Source: Phocaeicola sp. (GTDB taxonomy: Bacteria; Bacteroidota; Bacteroidia; Bacteroidales; Bacteroidaceae). From it: a DNA stretch of 39,866 bases. A program made the translations under genes and the position numbers. The notes under the pieces were generated by a model. The model worked only from the letters and a program-made list of their open reading frames with translations, ran no database searches and had not been told where the DNA came from. The number at the start of each line of letters is the position of its first letter. Within the stretch, counting starts at the first letter, position 1. This document shows, piece after piece, positions 25,361-34,891 of this stretch. Location: contig JARIAN010000115.1 in NCBI GenBank assembly GCA_029257865.1, forward strand, positions 1 through 39,866, given 5' to 3'.

Positions 25361-26899
25361 ATGCTAGTGAAGTTATTCGGTGCTGCAGTACAAGGTATCA
25401 ATGCCACTATTGTTACCATTGAAGTCAACAGTTCCAGAGGAATCAAATTTTTTCTGGTAGGATTACCCGACTCTGCTGTAAAAGAAAGCCATGAACGGAT
25501 TGTTTCAGCATTGCAGGTAAACGGATATAAATTCCCAACTTGCCAGATTGTGGTCAACATGGCCCCCGCAGACATCCGTAAGGAAGGAGCTTCTTATGAT
25601 TTACCATTAGCCATCGGTATCTTGGCGGCAACTGGAACCGTTTGTCCTGACAAACTCGGGAAATACATGATTATAGGGGAACTCAGTCTTGATGGCAGCC
25701 TTCTTCCCATAAAAGGAGCTCTTCCGATAGCCATAGCGGCACGTGAACAGGGATTTGAAGGTTTTATCCTTCCCAAACAGAATGCCAAAGAAGCTGCCGT
25801 AGTTAACAACCTACAAGTCTATGGAGTAAATAATATTGTAGAAGTAATTGAGTTCTTCAACGGGAACAGGGCTTTGGAACCGACCATTGTCAACACACGC
25901 GAAGAATTTTTCAAACATCAGGACCAGTTTGCTTTCGACTTTGCAGATGTCAAAGGACAAGAAAACGTAAAACGAGCGCTTGAAGTAGCTGCCGCAGGCG
26001 GGCATAACCTGATTATGATAGGTGCTCCCGGAAGCGGAAAGTCTATGATGGCCAAGTGTATGCCCAGCATCTTACCTCCTTTTACTCTTTCTGAAAGTCT
26101 GGAAACGACAAAAATACATTCTGTGGCCGGAAAATTAGGGAAAGACTCTTCTCTAATCGCCACACGACCCTTCCGAAGTCCTCATCATACCATCTCACAA
26201 GTGGCGATGGTTGGCGGTGGGAGCAATCCACAACCAGGAGAAATCAGTCTGGCTCATAATGGTGTGCTGTTTTTGGATGAACTGCCTGAATTTGGAAGAA
26301 ATGTACTTGAAGTGCTCCGCCAACCGCTGGAAGATAGAGTCATCACAATCTCACGTGCTAAATACACACTGGAATATCCAGCAAGTTTCACTCTGATAGC
26401 ATCCATGAACCCTTGTCCTTGCGGATATTATAACCATCCTACACGCCCGTGTGTATGCAGTCCCGGACAAGTACAACGATACCTCAACAAAATATCCGGA
26501 CCTCTGCTCGACCGTATTGACATCCAGATAGAAATCGTACCCGTTCCTTTCGAAAAACTTGCCGAACGCACTCCCGGAGAATCGAGTGCCGCCATTCGCG
26601 AACGCGTCATTGCTGCCAGAAAAATACAAGCTGAAAGATTCGCCCAAATACCAGGAGTGCATTGCAATGCACAAATGACCTCCAGACTACTGCATCAATA
26701 TGCACAGCCGGATGCTATCGGCCTGAATCTTCTACGCAATGCTATGAACCGGCTGAATCTCTCAGCCCGGGCATACGACCGTATTCTTAAAGTTGCCAGA
26801 ACCATTGCCGACCTGGAAGGGGCAGCCCAAATCATGCCTCAACATCTAGCTGAAGCCATCAGCTACCGAAACTTGGACCGAGCCAACTGGGCTGGATAA
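25361..26899 (+). CDS. comM: ComM/YifB-family Mg-chelatase-like AAA+ ATPase
   Basis: A 512-residue protein with the N-terminal ChlI/Lon-S5-like domain (about 1-170). The AAA+ core starts at about 190, with Walker A GAPGSGKS (221-228), Walker B VLFLDE (302-307) and the sensor region TLIASMNPCPCGYY. A C-terminal Mg_chelatase_C domain covers about 400-510. Relatives form a hexameric branch-migration helicase that helps natural transformation and recombination. Whether that role holds here is inferred from the family. No frame anomalies are seen. Confidence 0.92.
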   Translation: MLVKLFGAAVQGINATIVTIEVNSSRGIKFFLVGLPDSAVKESHERIVSALQVNGYKFPTCQIVVNMAPADIRKEGASYDLPLAIGILAATGTVCPDKLGKYMIIGELSLDGSLLPIKGALPIAIAAREQGFEGFILPKQNAKEAAVVNNLQVYGVNNIVEVIEFFNGNRALEPTIVNTREEFFKHQDQFAFDFADVKGQENVKRALEVAAAGGHNLIMIGAPGSGKSMMAKCMPSILPPFTLSESLETTKIHSVAGKLGKDSSLIATRPFRSPHHTISQVAMVGGGSNPQPGEISLAHNGVLFLDELPEFGRNVLEVLRQPLEDRVITISRAKYTLEYPASFTLIASMNPCPCGYYNHPTRPCVCSPGQVQRYLNKISGPLLDRIDIQIEIVPVPFEKLAERTPGESSAAIRERVIAARKIQAERFAQIPGVHCNAQMTSRLLHQYAQPDAIGLNLLRNAMNRLNLSARAYDRILKVARTIADLEGAAQIMPQHLAEAISYRNLDRANWAG

Positions 26900-26948
26900 A
26901 TGATGAGATTTCCCTACCTCCGCACTAAAAACTTAGGCAATAAATAAC

Positions 26949-26956
26949 TATCTTTG
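26949..26956 (+). promoter_or_regulatory. -7 box of metG
   Basis: TATCTTTG matches TAnnTTTG, 41 bp before the start codon. The -33 region has no exact TTTG. Confidence 0.5.
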
Positions 26957-26997
26957 CAGCTGATTAATGATGTATAAACATAAAATCATATACATAT

Positions 26998-29040
26998 ATG
27001 GAAAAGAAATTCAAAAGAACAACCGTAACCTCGGCATTGCCTTATGCAAACGGACCTGTCCATATCGGACACTTGGCTGGGGTGTACGTACCTGCTGACA
27101 TCTATGTTCGCTACCTACGATTGAAAAAGGAAGAAGTCCTTTTCATTGGTGGATCCGATGAACATGGAGTGCCTATCACCATCCGCGCCAAGAAAGAAGG
27201 AATCACTCCTCAAGATGTAGTAGACCGCTATCATAACCTGATTAAAGATTCATTCAAGGAATTTGGTATTTCGTTCGACACTTACGGACGTACCAGCTCG
27301 GAAACACACCATAAAATAGCTTCCGAATTCTTCCGTCACTTGTACGACAAGGGAGAGTTCATCGAAAAAACTTCTGAACAGTACTACGATGAAGAGGCAC
27401 ACACTTTCCTAGCCGACCGATACATCACCGGCGAATGCCCTCGCTGCCATGCAGAAGGTGCTTATGGAGACCAGTGTGAAAAATGTGGAAGCACATTGTC
27501 ACCTACCGAACTGATTAACCCTAAGAGTGCCATCAGCGGAAGCAAACCGGTAATGAAAGAAACCAAGCACTGGTACCTGCCGCTCGACAAGCACGAGGAA
27601 TGGTTGCGCCAATGGATTCTGAACGACCACAAAGAATGGAGACCAAACGTATATGGCCAATGCAAGAGCTGGCTCGATATGGGACTGCAGCCTCGTGCCG
27701 TAAGCCGTGACCTTGAATGGGGTATTCCTGTTCCTGTAGAAGGTGCTGAAGGCAAAGTGCTTTATGTGTGGTTCGACGCACCTATCGGATATATTTCAAA
27801 TACTGTCGAAAAGTTCCCTGACTCTTGGGAAAAATGGTGGAAAGACCCAGAAACAAGACTGGTTCACTTCATCGGAAAAGACAATATCGTATTCCACTGC
27901 ATTGTGTTCCCTGCTATGCTAAAGGCAGAAGGAAGCTACATCTTGCCTGACAACGTTCCTTCTAACGAGTTCTTGAATTTGGAAGGAGACAAGATTTCCA
28001 CTTCTAGAAACTGGGCTGTATGGTTACATGAATACCTGAAAGATTTCCCTGGTAAACAGGATGTGTTGCGCTATGTGTTGACTGCAAATGCTCCGGAAAC
28101 AAAAGACAACGACTTTACATGGAAAGACTTCCAGGCTCGAAACAACAACGAACTGGTGGCTGTATATGGCAACTTTGTCAATCGTGCTTTGGTACTTACT
28201 CACAAATATTTTGATGGAAAAGTTCCTGCTTGCGGTGAACTGACCGATTACGACAAGGAAACATTAAAAGAGTTTGCAGATGTAAAAGCTGAAGTAGAAA
28301 AGCTACTGGACATCTTCAAGTTCCGCGACGCACAGAAAGAAGCCATGAATCTGGCTCGTATCGGCAACAAATATCTGGCAGATACAGAACCTTGGAAACT
28401 GGCTAAGACTGATATGGAACGAGTTGCTACCATCTTGAACATCTCTCTCCAGCTGGTTGCCAACCTAGCTATCGCATTCGAACCGTTCTTGCCTTTCAGC
28501 AGCGAAAAGCTTCGCAAGATGCTGAATATGGAATCTTTTGAATGGGAACAACTAGGACGTACTGATTTACTGAATGCTGGACATGCTTTAAACAAAGCTG
28601 AATTGCTGTTCGAAAAGATTGAAGACAGTGCTATCGATGCTCAGGTAGAGAAACTGCTCGACACCAAGAAGGCCAATGAGGCCGCTGCTTATAAGGCTAA
28701 CCCAATCAAGCCGATTGTCGCTTTCGAAGACTTTGAAAAGCTGGACATCCGTGTAGGTACAGTCTTGGAATGTGAAATGGTTCCTAAAATGAAGAAACTG
28801 CTGAAATTCAAGATTGCCGACGGATTGGAAAACAGAACAATAGTAAGCGGCATTGCACAGCACTACAAACCAGAAGAATTGGTAGGCAAACAGGTTTTGT
28901 TCATTGCAAACCTTGCTCCTCGTCAATTCAAGAACGGATTGGTTAGTGAAGGCATGATTTTGAGTGCTGAAAACTTTGACGGTTCACTGGCAGTAACTTC
29001 TCTTCTTAAAGAAGTGAAACCAGGGAGCGAAGTGAAATAA
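26998..29040 (+). CDS. metG: Methionyl-tRNA synthetase with C-terminal tRNA-binding domain
   Basis: A 680-residue class I synthetase. HIGH is at 22-25 ([12 protein letters not shown]), a zinc knuckle has C147, C150, C160 and C163, and the KMSKS loop appears as KISTS (332-336, [12 protein letters not shown]). An anticodon-binding helical domain covers about 390-560. A C-terminal EMAPII/Arc1p-type domain follows at about 575-680 ([19 protein letters not shown]), which helps dimerisation and tRNA binding. It ends in a strong hairpin at 29060-29099. Confidence 0.98.
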   Translation: MEKKFKRTTVTSALPYANGPVHIGHLAGVYVPADIYVRYLRLKKEEVLFIGGSDEHGVPITIRAKKEGITPQDVVDRYHNLIKDSFKEFGISFDTYGRTSSETHHKIASEFFRHLYDKGEFIEKTSEQYYDEEAHTFLADRYITGECPRCHAEGAYGDQCEKCGSTLSPTELINPKSAISGSKPVMKETKHWYLPLDKHEEWLRQWILNDHKEWRPNVYGQCKSWLDMGLQPRAVSRDLEWGIPVPVEGAEGKVLYVWFDAPIGYISNTVEKFPDSWEKWWKDPETRLVHFIGKDNIVFHCIVFPAMLKAEGSYILPDNVPSNEFLNLEGDKISTSRNWAVWLHEYLKDFPGKQDVLRYVLTANAPETKDNDFTWKDFQARNNNELVAVYGNFVNRALVLTHKYFDGKVPACGELTDYDKETLKEFADVKAEVEKLLDIFKFRDAQKEAMNLARIGNKYLADTEPWKLAKTDMERVATILNISLQLVANLAIAFEPFLPFSSEKLRKMLNMESFEWEQLGRTDLLNAGHALNKAELLFEKIEDSAIDAQVEKLLDTKKANEAAAYKANPIKPIVAFEDFEKLDIRVGTVLECEMVPKMKKLLKFKIADGLENRTIVSGIAQHYKPEELVGKQVLFIANLAPRQFKNGLVSEGMILSAENFDGSLAVTSLLKEVKPGSEVK

Positions 29041-29059
29041 TATTTTTCTTTATGCTATT

Positions 29060-29099
29060 GGAAACCAGTCCTCCTTGCCTCTAAGAAGGACTGGTTTCC
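29060..29099 (+). terminator. Terminator hairpin of metG
   Basis: A 17-base stem with one mismatch (GGAAACCAGTCCT... to ...AGGACTGGTTTCC) and a 6-nt loop. The tail TATTTATCC is only moderately T-rich, so some read-through into the flippase gene at 29131 is possible. Confidence 0.75.
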
Positions 29100-29130
29100 T
29101 ATTTATCCATACAACCCACTACCACTCATT

Positions 29131-30588
29131 ATGGCAGAAGCACAGAACTTAAAAGAGAAAGCAGCAAAAGGATTACTTTGGGGAGGTATCAGCACCGGAG
29201 GACAACAAGTGCTCAGCCTTTTCTTCGGCATCTACCTAGCACGGATACTGACTTCCGAAGACTATGGGCTGTTTAATATGCTGATTGTCTTTACCTCACT
29301 GGCTACCTTACTTCAGGAAAGCGGTTTCATTGTAGCACTTATCAACAAGAAAGAAGCCACCCACAAAGACTATAATGCCGTCTTTTGGTTCAGCTGCTGC
29401 ATGGGAATCACCCTTTATATCATCGGTTTTCTGACAGCACCTCTGATAGCCGACTTCTATCATGCTCCGGAACTTGTTGCAGGAGCAAGAGTCCTGTTCC
29501 TTTGGTTCCTGGTATGCTGTACCTGTACTGTACACAATGCCATCCTTGTCAAAAAGCTCATGATTAAAGAACGAACCAAGGCCGACCTGACCGCCTTTAC
29601 CATTTCCTGCATCGTGGGAATCATCATGGCCAGACAAGGAATGGGGTATTGGAGCCTAATAACTCAAATGGTGGTACAAGGCATCGTAAACACCTTAATA
29701 AGATGGTACTATTCCCCTTGGCGCCCTACTCTTTCTTTCAGCATACAGCCGCTCAAGGAGTTCTTTCCTTTTAGCGTGAAACTGTTGCTTACCGGTCTGT
29801 TTAATGTGGTCAATAACAACATATTTTCCATCCTGCTCGGACGATTCTATACCAAATCGCAAACCGGATATTACGCCCAAGGATATAAATGGGGATACAT
29901 TGCCTACAGCGTGATATGGGGAATGCTCAACAGCGTTTCACAACCTGTACTTGCCCAAGTGGCACAAAACCCGGAACAACAGCAACTCGTGCTCAGAAAA
30001 CTCATCCGTTTCACCGCTTTCATCACTTGCCCAGCTATGCTCGGACTGGCTTTTATCGCACCGGAGTTCATAACGGTAACTGTAACCGACAAATGGGTAG
30101 CCAGCACTCCGTTTATGCAACTGTTTTGTATTTGGGGCCTCATCATCCCCATCAACAACCTATGCACCAATACCATTATCAGCCGAGGTAAATCAAACAT
30201 CTATATGTATGGCACCATTGCCTTGGATATTGTACAGCTGACCACCATCTATCTCTTGGCACCTTACGGTTTGTTTCAAATGATTATGGGATATATTGCA
30301 GTAAACTTCAGCTGGTTTCTTGTATGGAACTTCTTCTTGAAACGACTGATGCCTATCCAGACAAGCCAAGTGATATTCAGAGATATATTCCCTTTTCTGG
30401 TTCTTTCTGCTATCAGTATCTGCATCGCTTATCTGACCACTGGCGGAATAGAGAATGTCTATCTGCGTCTGTTAGGCAAAATCTGTATCGTAGCCATCTG
30501 TTATGCAATATTACTCTACTTATCGGGAGCTGTCATCTTCCGAGAAACTTTGCAGTTTTTCCAAAAAAGAATTAAGCGTTCACTCTAA
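29131..30588 (+). CDS. Wzx-like polysaccharide flippase (MOP superfamily, WzxC/PST type)
   Basis: A 485-residue inner-membrane protein with about 12-14 hydrophobic helices and the family opening AAKGLLWGGISTGGQQVLSL, then FGIYLARILTSEDYGLFNML. It would flip undecaprenyl-linked oligosaccharide units across the inner membrane for O-antigen or capsule assembly. It opens the glycan cluster; the next glycosyltransferase begins 13 bp after its stop. No Wzy-type polymerase or Wzz gene is visible in the window, so the product may be a short glycan or polymerised elsewhere. Confidence 0.92.
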   Translation: MAEAQNLKEKAAKGLLWGGISTGGQQVLSLFFGIYLARILTSEDYGLFNMLIVFTSLATLLQESGFIVALINKKEATHKDYNAVFWFSCCMGITLYIIGFLTAPLIADFYHAPELVAGARVLFLWFLVCCTCTVHNAILVKKLMIKERTKADLTAFTISCIVGIIMARQGMGYWSLITQMVVQGIVNTLIRWYYSPWRPTLSFSIQPLKEFFPFSVKLLLTGLFNVVNNNIFSILLGRFYTKSQTGYYAQGYKWGYIAYSVIWGMLNSVSQPVLAQVAQNPEQQQLVLRKLIRFTAFITCPAMLGLAFIAPEFITVTVTDKWVASTPFMQLFCIWGLIIPINNLCTNTIISRGKSNIYMYGTIALDIVQLTTIYLLAPYGLFQMIMGYIAVNFSWFLVWNFFLKRLMPIQTSQVIFRDIFPFLVLSAISICIAYLTTGGIENVYLRLLGKICIVAICYAILLYLSGAVIFRETLQFFQKRIKRSL

Positions 30589-30601
30589 TCTTGCTTACCA
30601 T

Positions 30602-31633
30602 ATGATTACATTTAGTATCTACCCTAACCTAAAGGTCCATCAAGACCAAACAAACAATCCATATATAAAAGACTTTATTGCCGCTTTAAATAAAGAAGGC
30701 ATATCAAAGGTTATCAACCCTCCACACAAAAACCCTCTCCTTAGTTTACTGAAACGGAAATATTGGGGAAAGGTATGGATTTTCAACTGGTTTGAAAGTA
30801 TTCCAGATTATAAATACGGTCCTTTACAAGCTGTCATTGCTTGCGTCTTATTGATTGTTCTAAAGCTTACCAACAAAAAAATCATCTGGGTGCTACATAA
30901 CCAATGTTCTCACGCTACCGGATATGAACAGCTTAAATCATTTTTGGCACGATTTATCTCTCATCGTGCCGATCTGATACTCACCCATTCTTTGGAAGGA
31001 ATAGAAATAGTCCGACAAAACTACCCTTATGCCATCAATAAGGCTATCTTTATGCATCACCCTACACAAAACAGACTTCCACTCTCTTTACCTAAAGAAG
31101 ATGAAAAGATATACGATTTACTGATATGGGGTACCATCACTCCCTACAAAGGTGTTTTGGAATACCTGTCGTTTTCCCATCAACATTCCTCTACACTACG
31201 TATTTGCATCATTGGAAAATGTGCGTCAGAAAACCTCAAACTACAATTGCAACAGTACCAGTCTTCTTATGTCACACTAATCTTCAAGGGGGTATCGTTC
31301 GAAGAACTCAAATCGTATATTGCGCAATCACACTTTGTATTAGCGCCCTACACCCCACAGTCAATCCTCAGTTCTGGCATGCTGATGGATTCACTTTCTT
31401 TCGGAGCCAAGGTTATAGGGCCAGCTGTCGGCTCTTTCAAAGACTATTCTCATGAAAAAACATTAAAAGTCTATACCTTTAAGCAAATGGAAGACATTGC
31501 AAGAATTGTACATGTCCACAAAGAAGATAAAATATCACTGATGGATTACCAGAATTTCCTAGACAACAATCAATGGAAACTGTTTGCTCCTAGACTTATC
31601 AAACATATACAACAACACTTAAAAATTCATTAA
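30602..31633 (+). CDS. Glycosyltransferase, GT4/GT-B-like
   Basis: A 343-residue cytoplasmic enzyme. The start at 30602 (MITFSIYPNLKVHQDQ) is preferred over the longer frame, which overlaps the flippase gene by 86 bp. A GT-B layout is suggested by the N-terminal half with KIIWVLHNQCSH and LILTHSLEGIEIVRQ, and by the nucleotide-sugar half with LLIWGTITPYKGVLEYL and later VLAPYTPQSILSSGMLMDSL. The donor and acceptor are unknown. It is 13 bp after the flippase and 10 bp before the next transferase, so it is co-transcribed. Confidence 0.85.
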   Translation: MITFSIYPNLKVHQDQTNNPYIKDFIAALNKEGISKVINPPHKNPLLSLLKRKYWGKVWIFNWFESIPDYKYGPLQAVIACVLLIVLKLTNKKIIWVLHNQCSHATGYEQLKSFLARFISHRADLILTHSLEGIEIVRQNYPYAINKAIFMHHPTQNRLPLSLPKEDEKIYDLLIWGTITPYKGVLEYLSFSHQHSSTLRICIIGKCASENLKLQLQQYQSSYVTLIFKGVSFEELKSYIAQSHFVLAPYTPQSILSSGMLMDSLSFGAKVIGPAVGSFKDYSHEKTLKVYTFKQMEDIARIVHVHKEDKISLMDYQNFLDNNQWKLFAPRLIKHIQQHLKIH

Positions 31634-31643
31634 AACCATCCGT

Positions 31644-32558
31644 ATGAATACCTATGCTCCTATTCTGTTATTCGTATACAACAGAGTTCATCATACCCAA
31701 CAACTTATTCACTCCCTACTGCAAAACAATTTGGCCTGTCAAAGTGAACTATATGTCTATGCCGACTCTTATAAAAACCAGCAAGACCAAAACATGGTAT
31801 TAGAAGTGCGACAGTTCATCCGCCAGATACAAGGCTTCAAAAAAGTAACTCTAATAGAACGCTCTGAAAACTGGGGACTTGCCCGAAACATCATCGATGG
31901 TGTCAGCACACAGATAAAGCAGTTCGGAAAAGTCATTGTATTAGAAGACGACCTGATAGTGGCACCTTATTTCCTACAGTTCATGAACGAAGCTCTAGAT
32001 ACCTATAAAGATGAAGAACGGATAGGGCATATCCAAGCCTGCGACTTTACAAAAGACCCTTCACTGCCCGACACTTTCTTAATCAAATGGACCGGAAGTT
32101 GGGGATGGGCTACCTGGGAGCGAGCATGGAAACATTTCAACCCCAACGGCAAGGAATTGCTACAGCAACTTCACTCTCGCAACCTCACCCACGAATTTGA
32201 TTTCAACGGAAACTACAAGTTTACCCGCATGCTGAAACGGCAGACCGAAGGAAAAAATAATTCATGGGCCATCCGATGGAATGCCAGTCTGTTCTTGAAC
32301 GATATGCTTTCACTCAATGTAGGCAAATCACTGGTGCAAAATACAGGCTTCGACGGCAGCGGCACAAACTGTGGTGGCGGTGGACTTTATGAGTCACAAC
32401 TATGGATTCATCCTCTTCCTGTCATTCCTATCCGCCCTGTAGAAGAAAATAAAAAAGCCCGCAAAGCTTTCGAGCGATACTACTATCGAACCAATAACTT
32501 TTGGGCAAAAGCTATACGCCGGATAAAGAGAACGCTAAAAGGAGATTTTGGGAAATAG
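31644..32558 (+). CDS. Glycosyltransferase, GT-A fold (GNT-I/GT2-like)
   Basis: A 304-residue enzyme opening with YAPILLFVYNRVHHTQQLI. It has an acidic metal/nucleotide motif in KVIVLEDDLIVAPYFLQFM (EDD at about 99-101) and an acceptor/aromatic region GSWGWATWERAWKHF, features of the bacterial family related to N-acetylglucosaminyltransferase I. The sugar specificity is unknown. It is the last plus-strand gene before the oppositely oriented transferase, with stop codons only 15 bp apart and no clear terminator between them. Confidence 0.85.
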   Translation: MNTYAPILLFVYNRVHHTQQLIHSLLQNNLACQSELYVYADSYKNQQDQNMVLEVRQFIRQIQGFKKVTLIERSENWGLARNIIDGVSTQIKQFGKVIVLEDDLIVAPYFLQFMNEALDTYKDEERIGHIQACDFTKDPSLPDTFLIKWTGSWGWATWERAWKHFNPNGKELLQQLHSRNLTHEFDFNGNYKFTRMLKRQTEGKNNSWAIRWNASLFLNDMLSLNVGKSLVQNTGFDGSGTNCGGGGLYESQLWIHPLPVIPIRPVEENKKARKAFERYYYRTNNFWAKAIRRIKRTLKGDFGK

Positions 32559-32573
32559 AGTTCTATGTATATC

Positions 32574-33407
32574 TTACACTTTCTTGCGCAATAAGGACAG
32601 CGGGATCCCTCCTAATTCCGCTGCCAACTCAGAAAAGGAACTGCCAAATGAGCCATATATCTTACGGGTAGCAGCCAAGGAGTATAAATCAACCAATCCG
32701 TCCCGGATTCCCTCTACCGAATCACGGTCGGCCTTTGCCTCCGAAGTGATGATTATATCCCCATACCGGCGATACATCTCCTGCTTCACCTCTTCCGAAT
32801 CGGTAGCCAGAAAGACCTTCAAAGAATCATGCTCCTGCTTTTCTGTTTCAATGGCCTGAAAAAACAACTCCAAAGGACTCTCTTTTATAGAAACCACATT
32901 GTCTGTTCTACGTACATGCACCCCGATGGTATACTCCGAAAAAGCAGCACATCTTTCTTCCAACCTTTTCCGGATTAAAGCATTAGGACGAAACAGCTGC
33001 AAAATCAACGCCCGCTCATAAGCATAAAAAGGATAGCAGCAAGCCATGTATATACGTCCTTCCAGAGCATATCCTCCCACATCCTCTTTCTTCTGATACA
33101 AGGCAGTCATCTCCGGCTCATAAAAACAACGGTCGAATATCCAATGCTGAAAGACACGAGGAACAAAAAGATTCTTGCGCCGCGGACGATCCAGTGTCCA
33201 GTAATAGACCAAAGGCACATCACTGATTTTTACGCCAATCATATCCGGCATTTCAAACAAATCGGAAAAAGAAGCATTCAGGGCCCAGTCTCTAAACCAG
33301 CCCACCTGCACACTAGATTTCTTCTCACGTGCCAAACTGACGGCAGAAGCTACCGCACGCATTCTATTTCCCAATCCTCCTACCGGTACAAAAAACAGTT
33401 CTTTCAT
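32574..33407 (-). CDS. Fucosyltransferase-like glycosyltransferase
   Basis: A 277-residue protein started at the ATG at 33407 (MKELFFVPVGGLGNRMRAVA); the frame further upstream opens at TTG inside the promoter and is rejected. The opening GGLGNRMRAV is followed by GVHVRRTDN, and both resemble GDP-fucose binding in GT11/GT23/O-FucT-type enzymes. The C-terminal ATRKIYGSFGSSFSELA fits the same fold. Fucosyl transfer is therefore the best guess, but other GDP-sugar donors are possible. It is the only minus-strand gene inside the glycan cluster and has its own good promoter. Confidence 0.75.
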   Translation of the reverse strand: MKELFFVPVGGLGNRMRAVASAVSLAREKKSSVQVGWFRDWALNASFSDLFEMPDMIGVKISDVPLVYYWTLDRPRRKNLFVPRVFQHWIFDRCFYEPEMTALYQKKEDVGGYALEGRIYMACCYPFYAYERALILQLFRPNALIRKRLEERCAAFSEYTIGVHVRRTDNVVSIKESPLELFFQAIETEKQEHDSLKVFLATDSEEVKQEMYRRYGDIIITSEAKADRDSVEGIRDGLVDLYSLAATRKIYGSFGSSFSELAAELGGIPLSLLRKKV

Positions 33408-33452
33408 GGTCTTTTCAAGTTTTATTGCAAGAATCATTGACTTTCTACACCA

Positions 33453-33485
33453 CAAAGATAATGAATTTCACATAGCAGTATCAAA
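33453..33485 (-). promoter_or_regulatory. Promoter of the fucosyltransferase-like gene
   Basis: On the minus strand TTTG (33485-33482), 21 bp, and TATCTTTG (33460-33453) match both Bacteroides elements. It is 46 bp before the start codon. Confidence 0.75.
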
Positions 33486-33523
33486 AACAGTCACACATCC
33501 ACAATCCTAAACAAAGAATAATG

Positions 33524-33531
33524 TAACTTTG
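33524..33531 (+). promoter_or_regulatory. -7 box of the second glycosyltransferase operon
   Basis: TAACTTTG matches TAnnTTTG. Transcription would start near 33538, giving a leader of about 90 nt that holds the hairpin at 33551-33588. Confidence 0.6.
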
Positions 33532-33550
33532 CAACTTAATAAGTCAACCC

Positions 33551-33595
33551 AAAGAGAAGAATATACCCACTGCATATTCTATCTCTTTTTACTTT
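33551..33595 (+). terminator. Terminator-like hairpin inside the leader of the GT4-GT2 operon
   Basis: AAAGAGA/TCTCTTT outer and AGAATAT/ATATTCT inner arms form a 14-bp stem with a single bulged A at 33581 and a 9-nt loop. It is followed by TTACTTTTTATTT. It lies between the -7 box (33524) and the start codon (33629). The only gene just upstream is on the other strand, so it cannot be the end of a plus-strand gene nearby. Attenuation is the simplest reading. Confidence 0.65.
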
Positions 33596-33628
33596 TTATT
33601 TATACTTAGCAAACAGAAAAAGAGCATT

Positions 33629-34891
33629 ATGAGAATACTACTGATTAATACTTCGGAACGAAAAGGAGGAGCAGCCATAGCAGCATACCGCTTGATGGAA
33701 GCCCTAAAAGGAAGCGGCATCAAAGCCAAAATGCTGGTACGCGACAAACAAAGTGACCAGGTAACCGTAGTACCCCTCAAGAAATCATGGTGGAAAGTAT
33801 GGCAGTTTGTATGGGAAAGAATCGTTATATGGATGGCCAACCGTTTTCACCGCCATAATCTCTTTGCTGTAGACATCGCCAATACCGGCACCAACATTAC
33901 AGCCCTACCTGAATTCCAACAGGCTGATGTCATCCACCTGCATTGGATAAACCAAGGTATGCTCTCACTCAATGACATCGACAAGATTCTATGCTCCGGA
34001 AAACCTGTGGTATGGACACTGCACGACATGTGGCCTATTACTGGTATTTGCCATCACGCAAATGAATGTACACAATACACCGAGCAATGCCATCATTGCC
34101 CAATGCTATATCGAGGTGGGAAAAAAGACTTGTCGTATAAGGTGTTCCATAAGAAACAGACTGTCTACTCTCACTCACAGATTACTTTCATTGCCTGCAG
34201 CCATTGGCTGGAAGACTTGGCCCAAAAAAGCGCCTTGACTAAGAGTCATCCTGTCATCAGTATCCCCAATGCAATCAACACGAACTTTTTCCGCCCTGCC
34301 GACAAACAGACCGCAAGAAAAAAACTCAACTTACCTCTTGACAAGAAACTGGTGTTGTTCTGCTCTATGAAAATTTCCGACAAGAAAAAAGGTATTGACT
34401 ATCTGATTGAAGCATGCAAGATTATCCGACAGAACAATCCTAAACTAGATAAAGAACTAGGAATCGTAGTGATCGGACAACACGCTGAACTGTTTGCCGA
34501 CTTGTTTCCCTATCCTATCTATTGCTTGGAATATACTTCAAGTGAAAAGGAACTGGTCAATGCCTACAATGCTGTAGACCTCTTTATCAACCCTTCTCTA
34601 CAAGAAAATCTGCCCAACACTATCGTAGAAGCAATGGCTTGTGGAGTCCCTTGCGTAGGATTTAATGTGGGAGGTATCCCACAAATGATTGACCATCTGC
34701 ACAATGGATACGTAGCCCAATATAAATCGGCTGTCGACCTGGCCAACGGCATCTGCTGGTCGCTCAATGAAGGAGATTACGAAAGCCTCAGCGAAGAAGC
34801 ACGACGTAAAGCTGTAAGCACTTACTCCGAACAAGCCATTGCTCGACTCCATATCCAAATTTACAACCAGATAACAGGAAACCATGCATAA
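33629..34891 (+). CDS. Glycosyltransferase family 4
   Basis: A 420-residue GT-B enzyme. The N-terminal glycine-rich acceptor loop is NTSERKGGAAIAAYRLMEAL, followed by DVIHLHWINQGMLS and LHDMWPITGICHHANEC with a cysteine/histidine-rich stretch. The C-terminal donor domain has KLVLFCSMKISDKKKGIDYL and the EX7E-type motif QENLPNTIVEAMACGVP. It resembles the sub-branch seen in capsule and exopolysaccharide clusters. It overlaps the next gene by 8 bp, so the two are translationally linked. A leader hairpin precedes it. Confidence 0.92.
   Translation: MRILLINTSERKGGAAIAAYRLMEALKGSGIKAKMLVRDKQSDQVTVVPLKKSWWKVWQFVWERIVIWMANRFHRHNLFAVDIANTGTNITALPEFQQADVIHLHWINQGMLSLNDIDKILCSGKPVVWTLHDMWPITGICHHANECTQYTEQCHHCPMLYRGGKKDLSYKVFHKKQTVYSHSQITFIACSHWLEDLAQKSALTKSHPVISIPNAINTNFFRPADKQTARKKLNLPLDKKLVLFCSMKISDKKKGIDYLIEACKIIRQNNPKLDKELGIVVIGQHAELFADLFPYPIYCLEYTSSEKELVNAYNAVDLFINPSLQENLPNTIVEAMACGVPCVGFNVGGIPQMIDHLHNGYVAQYKSAVDLANGICWSLNEGDYESLSEEARRKAVSTYSEQAIARLHIQIYNQITGNHA

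Noticed and set aside
30503-30601. Longer start for the first glycosyltransferase
   Set aside because: It would overlap the flippase gene by 86 bp in another frame, and the added residues look like out-of-frame coding sequence.
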